DNA from: Allobosea sp. Leaf344
GTDB taxonomy: Bacteria; Pseudomonadota; Alphaproteobacteria; Rhizobiales; Beijerinckiaceae
Length of the DNA: 64,000 bases
Direction of reading: 5' to 3'
NCBI RefSeq assembly: GCF_001426225.1
Contig: NZ_LMRT01000013.1
Span: forward strand, 214,723-278,722
The position numbers and the translations under genes were made by a program. Shown here piece after piece: positions 37,014 to 45,919 of the stretch; the stretch's first letter is position 1; each line of letters starts with the position of its first letter. The notes beneath the pieces were generated by a model. It searched no databases and had not been told where the DNA came from. It worked only from the letters and a program-made list of their open reading frames with translations.

Positions 37014-38026
37014 CACCGACGCAGATGCAGCGCATCGTCCTCGCCGCCCGTCCGACGGGCCGGCCCGACCACAGCCATTTCCGGCTGGAAACGGCGCCGA
37101 TCCCCACTCCGGGCGAGGGGCAGCTTCTGCTCAAGACGCTGTATCTCTCGCTCGACCCCTATATGCGCGGACGGATGAGCGCCGCGAAATCCTATTCCGC
37201 CCCGGTCGAGATCGGCCAGGTGATGGAAGGCGGCACCGTCTCGGAAGTGCTGGAGAGCCGCTATCCCGGGCTGAACCCCGGCGATGTCGTGCTCTCCTTC
37301 TCCGGCTGGCAGAGCCATGCGCTCGCCGATGGGGCGCAGCTGCGCAAGCTCGACCCGCAGGCGGCGCCGGTGACGACCGCGCTCGGCGTGCTCGGCATGC
37401 CCGGCTTCACCGCCTATGCCGGGCTCCTGACCATCGGCCAGCCGAAGCCGGGCGAGACCGTGGTCGTCGCGGCCGCCAGCGGGCCGGTCGGCTCCGCGGT
37501 CGGGCAGATCGCCCGGATCAAGGGGGCGCGGGCGGTCGGCATCGCCGGCGGGCCGGAGAAATGCGCCTATATCCGCGAGAATTTCGGCTTCGATGCCGTG
37601 ATCGACCATCGGGCGCCGGATCTGGCGGAGCAGCTCGCGGCCGCCTGTCCGGACGGGATCGACGTCTATTTCGAGAATGTCGGCGGCAAGGTCTGGGATG
37701 CGGTGTTTCCGCTGTTGAACGGCTTCGCCCGCATCCCGGTCTGCGGGCTGATCGCCCAGTACAATGCCAGCGGCGATTTCGAGGGGCCGGACCGGCTGCC
37801 GGTGCTGATGCGGCAGGTGCTGACCAAGAGCCTGCTGATTCGCGGCTTCATCCAGCGGGAATTCGCGGCCCAGCGCCCCGATTTCGAGCGCGAGATGGCG
37901 GGGTGGATCGCCAGCGGCGCCGTCCGCTACAAGGAGGACATCGTCACCGGGCTCGAAAACGCGCCGGAGGCCTTCATGGGCCTTTTGGAGGGCCGCAACT
38001 TCGGCAAGCTGGTCGTGAAACTGTGA
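37010..38026 (+). CDS. NADPH-dependent double-bond reductase (CurA/leukotriene-dehydrogenase type MDR)
   Basis: A zinc-independent medium-chain reductase of 338 residues that reduces alpha,beta-unsaturated ketones with NADPH. Typical segments are YLSLDPYMRGRM, LGMPGFTAYAGLL, the nucleotide-binding VVVAAASGPVGSAVGQIAR, and IDVYFENVGGKVWDAV. It is translationally coupled to the upstream CPT-like kinase through an ATGA overlap, which is an uncommon pairing. It is not a Zn alcohol dehydrogenase since the zinc Cys ligands are missing. Confidence 0.9.
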   Translation: MTPTQMQRIVLAARPTGRPDHSHFRLETAPIPTPGEGQLLLKTLYLSLDPYMRGRMSAAKSYSAPVEIGQVMEGGTVSEVLESRYPGLNPGDVVLSFSGWQSHALADGAQLRKLDPQAAPVTTALGVLGMPGFTAYAGLLTIGQPKPGETVVVAAASGPVGSAVGQIARIKGARAVGIAGGPEKCAYIRENFGFDAVIDHRAPDLAEQLAAACPDGIDVYFENVGGKVWDAVFPLLNGFARIPVCGLIAQYNASGDFEGPDRLPVLMRQVLTKSLLIRGFIQREFAAQRPDFEREMAGWIASGAVRYKEDIVTGLENAPEAFMGLLEGRNFGKLVVKL

Positions 38027-38173
38027 ACGGCCCGTGCGCGGGCGCTCCGGGCGGTCCGCCCCCGCCGTGACCGGGCCGCGCCGGCCGCGATCCCGCCGGG
38101 ATCACGGGATCGCCTCTTGACCTCAGCGGCGCGCGATGACCATCACCCTGCGCCCGCCATCCGGACCCTGATC

Positions 38174-39013
38174 ATGCCAGTCTTCGCCATTCCCTTCCCG
38201 GTCATCGACCCGGTCGCCCTCTCGATCGGGCCTCTCGCGGTGAAATGGTACGGGCTCGCCTATGTCGCCGGCCTGCTCGGGGGCTGGTGGTATGCGCGCC
38301 GGCTGGTGGCGGCGGAGACGCTGTGGGGCGGGCGGGCCCGGCCCAAGGTCGCGGAGCTCGACGACATGCTGCTCTTCGTGGCGCTGGGCGTGGTACTCGG
38401 CGGGCGGCTGGGCTTCGTGCTGTTCTACGATCTGCAGCGCTATCTGGAGCAGCCGCAGGACATCATCGCGATCTGGCAGGGCGGCATGTCCTTCCATGGC
38501 GGGCTGGTCGGCGCGACCTTCGCGCTCTGGCTCTTCGCGAGGCGGCGCGGCTATCCCGCGCTGAGCGTGTTCGATCTGGCCGCGACCGTCGTGCCGATCG
38601 GGGTGTTCCTCGGGCGCATCGCCAATTTCATCAATGCCGAGCTCTGGGGCCGGCCGGCGCCGGACGTTCCCTGGGCCATGGTGTTTCCCGATTCCGGGCC
38701 GCTGCCGCGCCATCCGAGCCAGCTTTACGAGGCGCTGGGCGAGGGGCTCTTGCTGTTCATCCTCCTCGGCCTGCTGGTGCGGGCGGGCGGGCTGAAGCGG
38801 CCGGGGCTGGTGGCGGGCGTCTTCGGCATGGGCTATGCGCTGGCGCGCATCGTCTGCGAATTCTTCCGCGAGCCCGATCCGCAGCTCGGCTTCCTGTTCG
38901 GCCGCTCGGTCGATGCGCTGTCGGGCGGTGTCACCATGGGCATGCTCCTGTCGCTGCCGCTGTTCTTCGCGGGGCTGTATTTCGTCCTGCGCTCGCGGCG
39001 CGCCGCCGCATGA
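38174..39013 (+). CDS. lgt: Prolipoprotein diacylglyceryl transferase
   Basis: Lgt attaches diacylglycerol from phosphatidylglycerol to the lipobox Cys of prelipoproteins in the inner membrane. The 279-residue polytopic protein has the signature GRIANFINAELWGR, the essential-His region MSFHGGLVGA, and RHPSQLYEALGEG. I start at the ATG 38174; a TTG 57 bases earlier is in frame but adds atypical sequence. It overlaps the next gene by ATGA, giving the conserved order lgt-midA-pgeF. Confidence 0.96.
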   Translation: MPVFAIPFPVIDPVALSIGPLAVKWYGLAYVAGLLGGWWYARRLVAAETLWGGRARPKVAELDDMLLFVALGVVLGGRLGFVLFYDLQRYLEQPQDIIAIWQGGMSFHGGLVGATFALWLFARRRGYPALSVFDLAATVVPIGVFLGRIANFINAELWGRPAPDVPWAMVFPDSGPLPRHPSQLYEALGEGLLLFILLGLLVRAGGLKRPGLVAGVFGMGYALARIVCEFFREPDPQLGFLFGRSVDALSGGVTMGMLLSLPLFFAGLYFVLRSRRAAA

Positions 39014-40101
39014 GCGCGCTGCGGGCGGAGCTCGTCCGCCTGATCCGCAGCGAGGGGCCGATGCCGGTGTCGCGCTACATGGCGCTGTGCCTCGGCCACC
39101 CCGCCCATGGCTATTACATGACGCGCGATCCGTTCGGGGTGCAGGGGGATTTCACCACCGCCCCCGAGATCAGCCAGATGTTCGGCGAGCTGATCGGCGT
39201 CTGGGCGGTGCAGCTCTGGCAGGCGATGGGGGCGCCGCCTTCGATCCGCCTGGTCGAGCTCGGTCCCGGCCGTGGCACGCTGATGGCCGATATGCTGCGC
39301 GCCGCGCGCGTGCTGCCGGCGTTCCGCGCGGCCCTGTCGGTGCATCTCCTCGAGATGAGCCCGGTCCTGCGCGCGCTCCAGGCCCGGACGCTGGCCGGCC
39401 AGGCCGAGCCGGTCTGGCACGACCGGATCGAGGAGGCGCTGGACGGGCCGGTGATCGTCATCGCCAACGAGTTTCTGGATGCGCTGCCGCTCGACCAGTT
39501 CGTGAAGACGCAGGAGGGCTGGCGCGAGCGCCTGGTCGGTCTCGATCCGGAGGGCGGGCTGTGCTTCGGGCTCAGCGGCGCCGCGGTCGATCTCGCGGCC
39601 GATGCCGCGCCCGGCAGCGTGCTGGAGCAGCCGCGGGCGGCGCTGGATTGCGTCGCGGCGCTCGCCCGCCATGTCGCCGGCGCGGGCGGAGCGGCGCTGC
39701 TGATCGATTACGGCAGCGCGCAGAGCGGTTTCGGCGATACGCTGCAGGCGATGCGGCGCCATCGTTTCGTGCCGGTCCTGGACGATCCGGGCGAGGCCGA
39801 TCTCACCGTCCATGTCGATTTCGCGCGCATGGCCGCGGCGGCGTTGCGGGCGGGGGCTGCGGTCAACGGCCCGGTCGGGCAGGGCGATTTCCTGCGCGGC
39901 CTCGGCCTGAATGAGCGGGCGCGGGCCCTGTCGCTGCGCGCCACTTCGGAGCAGGCCAAGGCGATCGCCGAGGCGGCCGATCGGCTGACCGAGCCCGGCG
40001 CCACCGGCATGGGCACGCTGTTCAAATGCCTCGCTCTCGCCCACAAGGAATTGCCGCCCCTGCCCGGATTCGACCTTCATCGGCTGCCAGAGCAGGGCTG
40101 A
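39010..40101 (+). CDS. MidA/NDUFAF7-family SAM-dependent methyltransferase
   Basis: A 363-residue class I methyltransferase related to mitochondrial NDUFAF7, which methylates an Arg of a complex I subunit. Visible motifs are YMALCLGHPAHGYYMTRDPF, GDFTTAPEISQMFGELIG, the SAM loop VELGPGRGTLMADML, and ANEFLDALPLDQFV. The start codon overlaps the lgt stop (ATGA). The link to complex I assembly is from the family, not from this locus. Confidence 0.93.
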   Translation: MSALRAELVRLIRSEGPMPVSRYMALCLGHPAHGYYMTRDPFGVQGDFTTAPEISQMFGELIGVWAVQLWQAMGAPPSIRLVELGPGRGTLMADMLRAARVLPAFRAALSVHLLEMSPVLRALQARTLAGQAEPVWHDRIEEALDGPVIVIANEFLDALPLDQFVKTQEGWRERLVGLDPEGGLCFGLSGAAVDLAADAAPGSVLEQPRAALDCVAALARHVAGAGGAALLIDYGSAQSGFGDTLQAMRRHRFVPVLDDPGEADLTVHVDFARMAAAALRAGAAVNGPVGQGDFLRGLGLNERARALSLRATSEQAKAIAEAADRLTEPGATGMGTLFKCLALAHKELPPLPGFDLHRLPEQG

Positions 40102-40135
40102 CCCAACACCGACCCAGCCAGAGCGGACGCTTCCG

Positions 40136-40900
40136 ATGTTCATCACCTCTCCCGATCTCGCCGCGCTGCCCGGCATCCGCCACGCCTTCTTCACCCGGGA
40201 GGGCGGGGTCTCCACGGGGATCTACGCCTCGCTGAATGGCGGGCTGGGGTCCCGGGACGATGCCGCGGCGATCGCCGAGAACCGGGCGCGGATGGCGCGG
40301 CACCTCTCGGTCGCCCCCGACAATCTGGTCAGCCTCTATCAGGTGCATTCGCCCGACGTCGCCGTGGTGACGGGCCCCTGGCTCGGCGAGCGGCCCCGGG
40401 CCGACGCCATGGTGACGACCGCCCCGGGGGTCGCGCTCGGCGTCTCCAGCGCCGATTGCGGGCCGATCCTGTTCGCGGATGCGGAGGCTCGGGTCATTGG
40501 CGGCGCGCATTCCGGCTGGAAGGGTGCGTTTTCAGGCGTGGTCGCCGCGACGGTGACGGCGATGGAAAAGCTGGGAGCGCGACGCGAGCGGATCGTGGCG
40601 GTGCTCGGTCCCACCATCAGCGCCGCCGCCTATGAGGTCGGGCCGGAATTCGTCGAGCGCTTCAAGCAGGAAAACGCGACCTTCGGGCGCTTCTTCAAGG
40701 GCTCGGAGCGACCGGCCCATGCCATGTTCGATCTGCCGGGCTTCATCGCCCACAAGGCGCAGGAGGCGGGGATCGGGCTGTTCGTCGATCTCGGCCTTTG
40801 CACCTATGGCGACGAGCGGCGCTTCTTCAGCTATCGCCGCACCACCCATCGCGGCGAGCCGGATTACGGCCGGCTGATCTCGGCGATCGCGCTGGATTGA
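40136..40900 (+). CDS. pgeF: Peptidoglycan editing factor PgeF (laccase-domain protein)
   Basis: A 254-residue DUF152/YfiH protein. PgeF proteins remove mis-incorporated L-Ser from UDP-MurNAc precursors in E. coli and resemble purine-nucleoside-acting laccase-domain enzymes. The metal-site segments are present: YQVHSPDV, SSADCGPILFAD and GGAHSGWKG (His and Cys ligands). It follows the MidA-type gene by 34 bases and is the last gene of the lgt operon. Confidence 0.94.
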   Translation: MFITSPDLAALPGIRHAFFTREGGVSTGIYASLNGGLGSRDDAAAIAENRARMARHLSVAPDNLVSLYQVHSPDVAVVTGPWLGERPRADAMVTTAPGVALGVSSADCGPILFADAEARVIGGAHSGWKGAFSGVVAATVTAMEKLGARRERIVAVLGPTISAAAYEVGPEFVERFKQENATFGRFFKGSERPAHAMFDLPGFIAHKAQEAGIGLFVDLGLCTYGDERRFFSYRRTTHRGEPDYGRLISAIALD

Positions 40901-40963
40901 GACCGGCACACGCGCTAGGTGCGACGGGTCGCACGTCGCGCTTCCTCTGTCCGCGAGCCAGCC

Positions 40964-41593
40964 ATGTCCCGTCAGATCGATTATTTCTTCACGCTGCTCT
41001 CGCCCTGGACCTATCTCGGGCATGACGCCTTCGTCGCTCTGGCGCGCGAGCACGGGCTCGAGATCCGCTACCGTCCGACGCCGCTGCGCTCGGTCTTCGA
41101 CGAGACCGGCGGCCTGCCGCTGCCCAAGCGCCATCCGGTCCGGCAGCGCTACCGGATCCTCGAATTGCAGCGCTGGCGCGAGAAGCGCGGTCTGCCGCTC
41201 GTGCTTTTTCCGAAGCATTTTCCTTTCGATGTCGCGCTGGCGGACCGGATGGTGATCGCCATCGGCGAGGCGGGCGGTGATGCCGCGGGATTCGTCGGGC
41301 TGGTGCTGGCGGGCGTCTGGGCGCGCGACGAGGATCTCTCCCGGCCCGAGCTCCTCGTCGAGCTGGCCGGGCAGGCCGGCTTCGACGGAGCACAATTGCT
41401 GGCGTCGGCCCAGTCCGAGGCGATCGGCGCGCGCTATCTCGCGACGAGCGATGCGGCGATCGCCGCCGGCGTCTTCGGTGCCCCGAGCTATGTCTGGCAG
41501 GAGGAGGTGTTCTGGGGGCAGGACCGGCTCAATCTGCTGGCCGATGCGCTGGCGAGCGGGCGCCAGCCCTATCGCAGCGACGCGACGCGCTGA
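40964..41593 (+). CDS. 2-hydroxychromene-2-carboxylate isomerase/DsbA-family protein
   Basis: A 209-residue thioredoxin-fold protein of the kappa-GST/HCCA isomerase group. It starts IDYFFTLLSPWTYLG with the catalytic Ser-Pro pair in place of a CxxC motif, has PKRHPVRQRYRILELQRW, and ends with GVFGAPSYVWQEEVFWGQDR, all typical of the family. It would be glutathione-dependent. The start at 40964 is chosen because the family begins MSRQIDYFF. The true substrate is unknown; no aromatic catabolism genes lie nearby. Confidence 0.87.
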   Translation: MSRQIDYFFTLLSPWTYLGHDAFVALAREHGLEIRYRPTPLRSVFDETGGLPLPKRHPVRQRYRILELQRWREKRGLPLVLFPKHFPFDVALADRMVIAIGEAGGDAAGFVGLVLAGVWARDEDLSRPELLVELAGQAGFDGAQLLASAQSEAIGARYLATSDAAIAAGVFGAPSYVWQEEVFWGQDRLNLLADALASGRQPYRSDATR

Positions 41594-41603
41594 TCAAGGC
41601 CGC

Positions 41604-42350
41604 TCAGCCGACGATATCGGGCGTGCGCCAGCCCAGATGCTGCCCGGCATCGACGGCGATCATCTGGCCGGTGACCGACCGGGCGCGCGCCAGATACAGG
41701 ACGGCCTCGGCGATTTCAGCGGGGTCGACGGCGTGGCCGAGCAGCGTGCCCGCCGCCTCGGCCTGCATCAGCTCCGCGCCGTCGAAGGGATTCGGCAGGG
41801 TCGGGCCGGGACCGACGGCGTTGACGCGGATGTGCGGGCTCAGCGCCTGGGCCATGGTCTGCGTCGCGGTGAGCAGCGCCGCCTTGGTCAGGGTGTAGGA
41901 ATAATATTGCGGCGTCAGCTTCCAGACGCGCTGGTCGATGATGTTGACGATCGCGCCTTGCGTACCCTCCGGGAGCCGGTTGGCCATCGCCCCCGCCAGC
42001 ACCGAAGGCGCGCGCAGATTGACGGAGAATTGCCGGTTCCAGCGCGCGACGTCGATCTGGCGGATATCGTCGAGCAGGAAGCTGGAGGCGTTGTTGACGA
42101 GAAGCGTCACCGGCCCGAGCGCCGTCTCGACATCCGGCATGATGCGCTCGACGGCGGCGGGATCGCCGAGATCGGCGGTGACGATATGCGTCCGCGCGCC
42201 CTGCGCCCGCAGCCGCGCGGCCAGCGCCTCGGCCTCGGTGACCGACTGGCTGCAATGGATCGCGACGGCGTAGCCCTCCTGCGCCAGCCGCTCGACGATC
42301 GCAGCCCCGATCCGCCGCGCGCCCCCCGTCACCAGCGCAACCCCTGCCAT
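41604..42350 (-). CDS. SDR oxidoreductase, FolM/pteridine-reductase-like
   Basis: A 248-residue short-chain dehydrogenase with TGGARRIGAAIVERLA as the NADPH loop, NNASSF, and the catalytic pair in YYSYTLTKAAL. The ARRIG form of the cofactor loop and RVNAVGPGPTLPN resemble dihydromonapterin reductase FolM and pteridine reductase 1. A role in tetrahydromonapterin or tetrahydrofolate supply is thus possible. It lies four bases after the glycosyltransferase gene and is co-transcribed with it. Confidence 0.85.
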   Translation of the reverse strand: MAGVALVTGGARRIGAAIVERLAQEGYAVAIHCSQSVTEAEALAARLRAQGARTHIVTADLGDPAAVERIMPDVETALGPVTLLVNNASSFLLDDIRQIDVARWNRQFSVNLRAPSVLAGAMANRLPEGTQGAIVNIIDQRVWKLTPQYYSYTLTKAALLTATQTMAQALSPHIRVNAVGPGPTLPNPFDGAELMQAEAAGTLLGHAVDPAEIAEAVLYLARARSVTGQMIAVDAGQHLGWRTPDIVG

Positions 42351-42354
42351 GAAA

Positions 42355-43140
42355 TCAGCTGTCCTTGCGGCTGCGGTCGCGGCGCTGGAGCCGGCGCTCC
42401 CAGTGCTTGGCGACGCGGAGATAGCGGTAGAAGGCGTAGTTCATCGCCGTCATGAATCCATAGACGCCCCGCAGCGCGTGGCGGCGGCCGATATAGGCCT
42501 TGATGAAATTGGCCGGGAATTCCACGATCAGGCGGAACACCGAGACCGTGGCGCCGCGCGCGTCGAGATCATCGGCCTGCGCGTCGCTGTAGGAATTGAG
42601 CTTCTCCATCTGCTCGCCCAGTGATCGCACGGAAAAGTGATGCACCGTGCCTTTCAGCCGGCCGATACGGGCATCGGGGGCGAGATCGACACGGTCATGC
42701 ACCGGCGAGCTGGAATAGCGGCCCTTCGTGCGGCGGTAGAGCCGCACCGGCGCCAGAGCATAGGCGAAGCGATGCGGCGCGCGCTCGCCGGGAAAAATCT
42801 CGGCGATGCGCAGCTTGTAGGCATCGGCCGGCGGCGGGCCAGCGGCGAAAAGGGCGCTGATCTCGGCGGCGAGATCGGCGGGGACGACCTCGTCGGCATC
42901 GAGATTCAACAGCCAATCATGCCGGCACTGCTCTTCGGCGAAGCGCTTCTGCTGCCCATAGCCCGGCCAGGGGTTGAAGATCACGCGGGCCCCGAGCTTT
43001 TCGGCGATCGCCTGCGTGCCGTCGGTCGAGCCGGAATCGACGAGCACGATGTCGTCGCTCAGCACCCGGACCGCGGCGATGGTATCGCCGATGCGGTCCG
43101 CCTCGTTCAACGCGATGATGAAGATCGATAAGGGCGGCAA
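42355..43140 (-). CDS. Family 2 glycosyltransferase (LPS-core WaaE/KdtX type)
   Basis: A 261-residue GT-A enzyme. It begins LSIFIIALNEADRIGDTI, followed by VLVDSGSTDGTQAIAEKLGA, FNPWPGYGQQKRFAEEQC and the metal-binding LLNLDADEVV. The GYGxQKRFA segment is characteristic of WaaE/KdtX-like transferases acting on lipopolysaccharide core. The C terminus is basic. It probably adds a sugar to LPS core at the inner face of the membrane. The acceptor is inferred from the family only. Confidence 0.88.
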   Translation of the reverse strand: MPPLSIFIIALNEADRIGDTIAAVRVLSDDIVLVDSGSTDGTQAIAEKLGARVIFNPWPGYGQQKRFAEEQCRHDWLLNLDADEVVPADLAAEISALFAAGPPPADAYKLRIAEIFPGERAPHRFAYALAPVRLYRRTKGRYSSSPVHDRVDLAPDARIGRLKGTVHHFSVRSLGEQMEKLNSYSDAQADDLDARGATVSVFRLIVEFPANFIKAYIGRRHALRGVYGFMTAMNYAFYRYLRVAKHWERRLQRRDRSRKDS

Positions 43141-43511
43141 CCGGCTCTCGCTCTCTGCTTCGACTGTCCGGGCTTAAGCTGCGGTCACCCCTGCCGCAAG
43201 CATGCCACATTCCCTCCTGCGAAAATCATGGGAACTTTGAGGCAGGATGCGGGTTTGACCGGTAATCAGCGGGAATTAAGGCATTGGTAACTATAGTATT
43301 CCTGCTCATGATTAAGATGGTTTAACAAATGTTAAAGCGTATTTAAAATTTTGCCATAGTCATCCTCATTCGTGCCGCATTTTTGCCGCGGTCCTCGGGG
43401 CAGATGTGCTTCCGCCGCAACAGACAACGGACCGATATCGACTTATATCTGGTTCATCGAAATCAACCGCCTGGCGACGAGCCGGCATCTGCGACGACTA
43501 AGGAGTTTAAC
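43141..43511. other. 371-base intergenic region with the omp25 promoter and leader
   Basis: No gene is supported. From 43255 to 43365 the DNA is AT-rich and must hold the promoter of the outer membrane protein gene; no single -35/-10 pair stands out. An inverted repeat tttaac-aaat-gttaaa lies at 43321-43336. The remaining roughly 150 bases would make a long 5' untranslated leader. AAGGAG precedes the start codon. Confidence 0.55.
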
Positions 43512-44201
43512 ATGAAGAAGTATCTGCTTTCGAGCGTTGCGGCGATCGGCCTCGTTGCCGCCGGCGCTGCCTCCGCCGCCGACCTGCCGGCTCGTCGCGG
43601 CCCCGTCGCTGCCCCGGTTTATGCTCCGGTCGTTCCCGTCTTCACCTGGACCGGCTTCTACGTCGGTGCCAACGCCGGCTATGGCTGGGGCAACATCGAC
43701 TCCACCACCTTCGGCGTGCTGCCCACGCTGAGCGATCCGGAAGGCTTCATCGGCGGTGGCCAGATCGGCTACAACTACCAGATGGGCCAGCTGGTCTTCG
43801 GTCTCGAGGCCGACTTCCAGGGCGCCGATCTGAAGGCTGACGTCCGTGACGTGTTCGGCAACTCGGCTTCGAACGAGATCAACTACTTCGGTACGGTTCG
43901 CGCCCGCCTCGGCTACGCCATGGACCGCTTCCTGCCGTACATCACCGGTGGTTTCGCCTACGCCAACGTGAAGAGCACCTTCGCCACCCCGTTCGCGTCG
44001 ATCAGCAACGACAACACCCAGTACGGCTACACCATCGGCGCCGGCCTGGAATACGCCTTCACCAACAACCTCACCGCCAAGATCGAGTATCTCTACGTCG
44101 ATCTGGAGCGCGAGTCGGTCCGCACGCCCTTCGGCAATGCCAACTTCAAGGTCGGCACCGACTTCTCGCTGGTTCGCGCCGGCCTGAACTACAAGTTCTA
44201 G
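43512..44201 (+). CDS. Outer membrane beta-barrel protein, Omp25/RopB family
   Basis: A 229-residue secreted protein with signal peptide MKKYLLSSVAAIGLVAAGAA followed by SAADLP. The mature part is an eight-stranded barrel: FTWTGFYVGANAGYGWGNID, GGGQIGYNYQMGQLVFGLEA and the C-terminal strand ending VRAGLNYKF, with a terminal Phe for Bam insertion. Codon use is strongly biased toward C-ending codons, suggesting high expression. The gene stands alone between a long leader and a strong terminator. Confidence 0.93.
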   Translation: MKKYLLSSVAAIGLVAAGAASAADLPARRGPVAAPVYAPVVPVFTWTGFYVGANAGYGWGNIDSTTFGVLPTLSDPEGFIGGGQIGYNYQMGQLVFGLEADFQGADLKADVRDVFGNSASNEINYFGTVRARLGYAMDRFLPYITGGFAYANVKSTFATPFASISNDNTQYGYTIGAGLEYAFTNNLTAKIEYLYVDLERESVRTPFGNANFKVGTDFSLVRAGLNYKF

Positions 44202-44230
44202 TCTTCGCGCCCGGTCGGGCACGGAAACAG

Positions 44231-44258
44231 CCCGGTGGCTTCGGCCACCGGGTTTTTT
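44231..44258 (+). terminator. Strong intrinsic terminator of omp25
   Basis: Stem CCCGGTGGC, TTCG tetraloop, stem GCCACCGGG, then TTTTTT. It begins 29 bases after the stop codon and is the best terminator in the window. Confidence 0.95.
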
Positions 44259-44384
44259 CATGCGTGGCGTCCGTCGAAAGGATCGGCGTGCCGGAAATCC
44301 GGAATAGTGGCGGAGCGCAGGATGACGTGGCTCTGCCCGCGGCGCCGGCTCGATACCGCTGGTCCTGATCGAAGGGCGCCGGCG

Positions 44385-44990
44385 TCAGCTCTTGACGCGT
44401 GTTTCCTCGAATGCGGGCACCTCGGCGGCGAAAGCGTCCAGCCAGGCGACGAGCCGGGGATGCTCGGCGCGCCACGCGCCGGCGAAGCGCAGATCGAGAT
44501 AGCCGAGCGCGCAGGCCAGTGCGATCTCACCGATACGGGGCCGGCCGGAATAGGCGGGCGGCGCGGCTTCCAGCGCGGCGAGCGCGCGCGAGACCTTGCC
44601 GGCCTGATTGGCGACCCAGGCCGCGTTGCGGCCTTCTTCCGGCCGGAAGCGCACCTCGTAGACCTGAAGCAGCGCCGCATCGGCCAGGCCGTCGGCCAGC
44701 GCCATCAGACGCAGCTGCGCAAACCGCGCCTCGCCCTCCGGGAAGAGGCGATGGCCCCCGGCGATGAAGTCGAGATATTCGCAGATGACCCGCGAATCGA
44801 ACAGGGTCGTGCCATCCTCCAGCACCAGGGTCGGGATCTTGCCGAGGGGGTTCTGCTGGCGCAGCGGCTCGGACGGGTCGTTGGTGTCGGCGACGGCGAC
44901 CTCGATCCGGTCCATGAGGCCGAGCTCCATGGCGGCGATCTTGACCTTGCGGCCGAAGGGGGAAGCGGGCGAGGAGCGCAGGGTCAGCAT
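44385..44990 (-). CDS. Glutathione S-transferase family protein
   Basis: A 201-residue protein with an N-terminal thioredoxin-like domain: LRSSPASPFGRKVKIAAMEL, NPLGKIPTLVLEDG with the cis-Pro, and LFDSRVICEYLD with the glutathione-contacting Asp-Ser. A helical C-terminal domain follows. The SSPASPFGRKV start with Ser as the probable catalytic residue fits bacterial GSTs related to YibF. It lies 24 bases after rlmJ on the same strand. Confidence 0.92.
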   Translation of the reverse strand: MLTLRSSPASPFGRKVKIAAMELGLMDRIEVAVADTNDPSEPLRQQNPLGKIPTLVLEDGTTLFDSRVICEYLDFIAGGHRLFPEGEARFAQLRLMALADGLADAALLQVYEVRFRPEEGRNAAWVANQAGKVSRALAALEAAPPAYSGRPRIGEIALACALGYLDLRFAGAWRAEHPRLVAWLDAFAAEVPAFEETRVKS

Positions 44991-45014
44991 GTCTTGGGCC
45001 TCGAAATGGCGATG

Positions 45015-45866
45015 TCAGCCGTCCGGTCGGATCGGCTCGCATAGGTAGCGCGGCCGTGGCCCCTGGGCGAGCCGTTCCGACAGAGCGGGCAGCAGAATTC
45101 GCGCTTCCTCCGCCAGCTTCCAGGGCGGGTTGACGATCAGCAGCCCGGTGGCGCTGAGCCCGCCTGCCGCCTCCGGGCGGTCGACGTCGATCTCGAGGCG
45201 CAGCAGGCGGCCGATGCCCGCCGCCGTGATGGCGCTGAGCAGATTGGCCACCGCCCGGCGGTCCTTCACCGGGTACCAGAGCGCATAGATCCCGCCCGGC
45301 CATTTGCGATGCGCGGCTATGAACTCCGCCTCGAGCCGCTCGAATTCGTCCTTCTCCTCGAAGGGCGGGTCGATCAGCACGAGGCCGCGGCGCTCCTTCG
45401 GCGGGACATTGCCGCGCAGCGCGTTCCAGCCATCGATGGCGAGCGCCTTGCTGCGCGAATCGCGGCCGATCGCCGCCACCAGCTTCTTATGCGTCAGCGG
45501 GTGCAGCTCGGCGGCGATCAGCCGGTCGCCGGCCCGCATCAGATGCTGGCAGAGCCAGGGCGAGCCGGGATAGGCGGCCTCGCCATGGAGCGCACGGGCA
45601 CCGGCGAGCGCGTCGCGCCAGGGTTTGAGCAAGGCCTCGACGGCGGGTGCGAGCGGCGAACGGTCGATGCGGGCGACGCCGTCCTTCCATTCATGCGTCC
45701 GCAGCGCCTCCTCGGACCCGAGATCGTAGCGGCCGGCGCCGGCATGGGTATCGACCACGCGATAGGGCGTATCCTTGGCATTGAGATGCGTCAGGATCCG
45801 GGTCAGCATGACGTGCTTCAGCACATCGGCGAAATTTCCGGCGTGGAAGCCGTGGCGATAATTCAT
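45015..45866 (-). CDS. rlmJ: 23S rRNA (adenine(2030)-N6)-methyltransferase
   Basis: RlmJ methylates A2030 of 23S rRNA with SAM. The 283-residue protein opens MNYRHGFHAGNFADVLKHVM, a highly specific family signature. It has the SAM-site VVDTHAGAGRYDL and the N6-methyltransferase catalytic motif DPPF at 166-169. It is the first of two minus-strand genes with the GST. Confidence 0.96.
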   Translation of the reverse strand: MNYRHGFHAGNFADVLKHVMLTRILTHLNAKDTPYRVVDTHAGAGRYDLGSEEALRTHEWKDGVARIDRSPLAPAVEALLKPWRDALAGARALHGEAAYPGSPWLCQHLMRAGDRLIAAELHPLTHKKLVAAIGRDSRSKALAIDGWNALRGNVPPKERRGLVLIDPPFEEKDEFERLEAEFIAAHRKWPGGIYALWYPVKDRRAVANLLSAITAAGIGRLLRLEIDVDRPEAAGGLSATGLLIVNPPWKLAEEARILLPALSERLAQGPRPRYLCEPIRPDG

Positions 45867-45919
45867 CAGCGGGTCTTAGAGCATCGCCCGGCAAAGCGGA
45901 AATGGCGCGGAGCGCCGGT

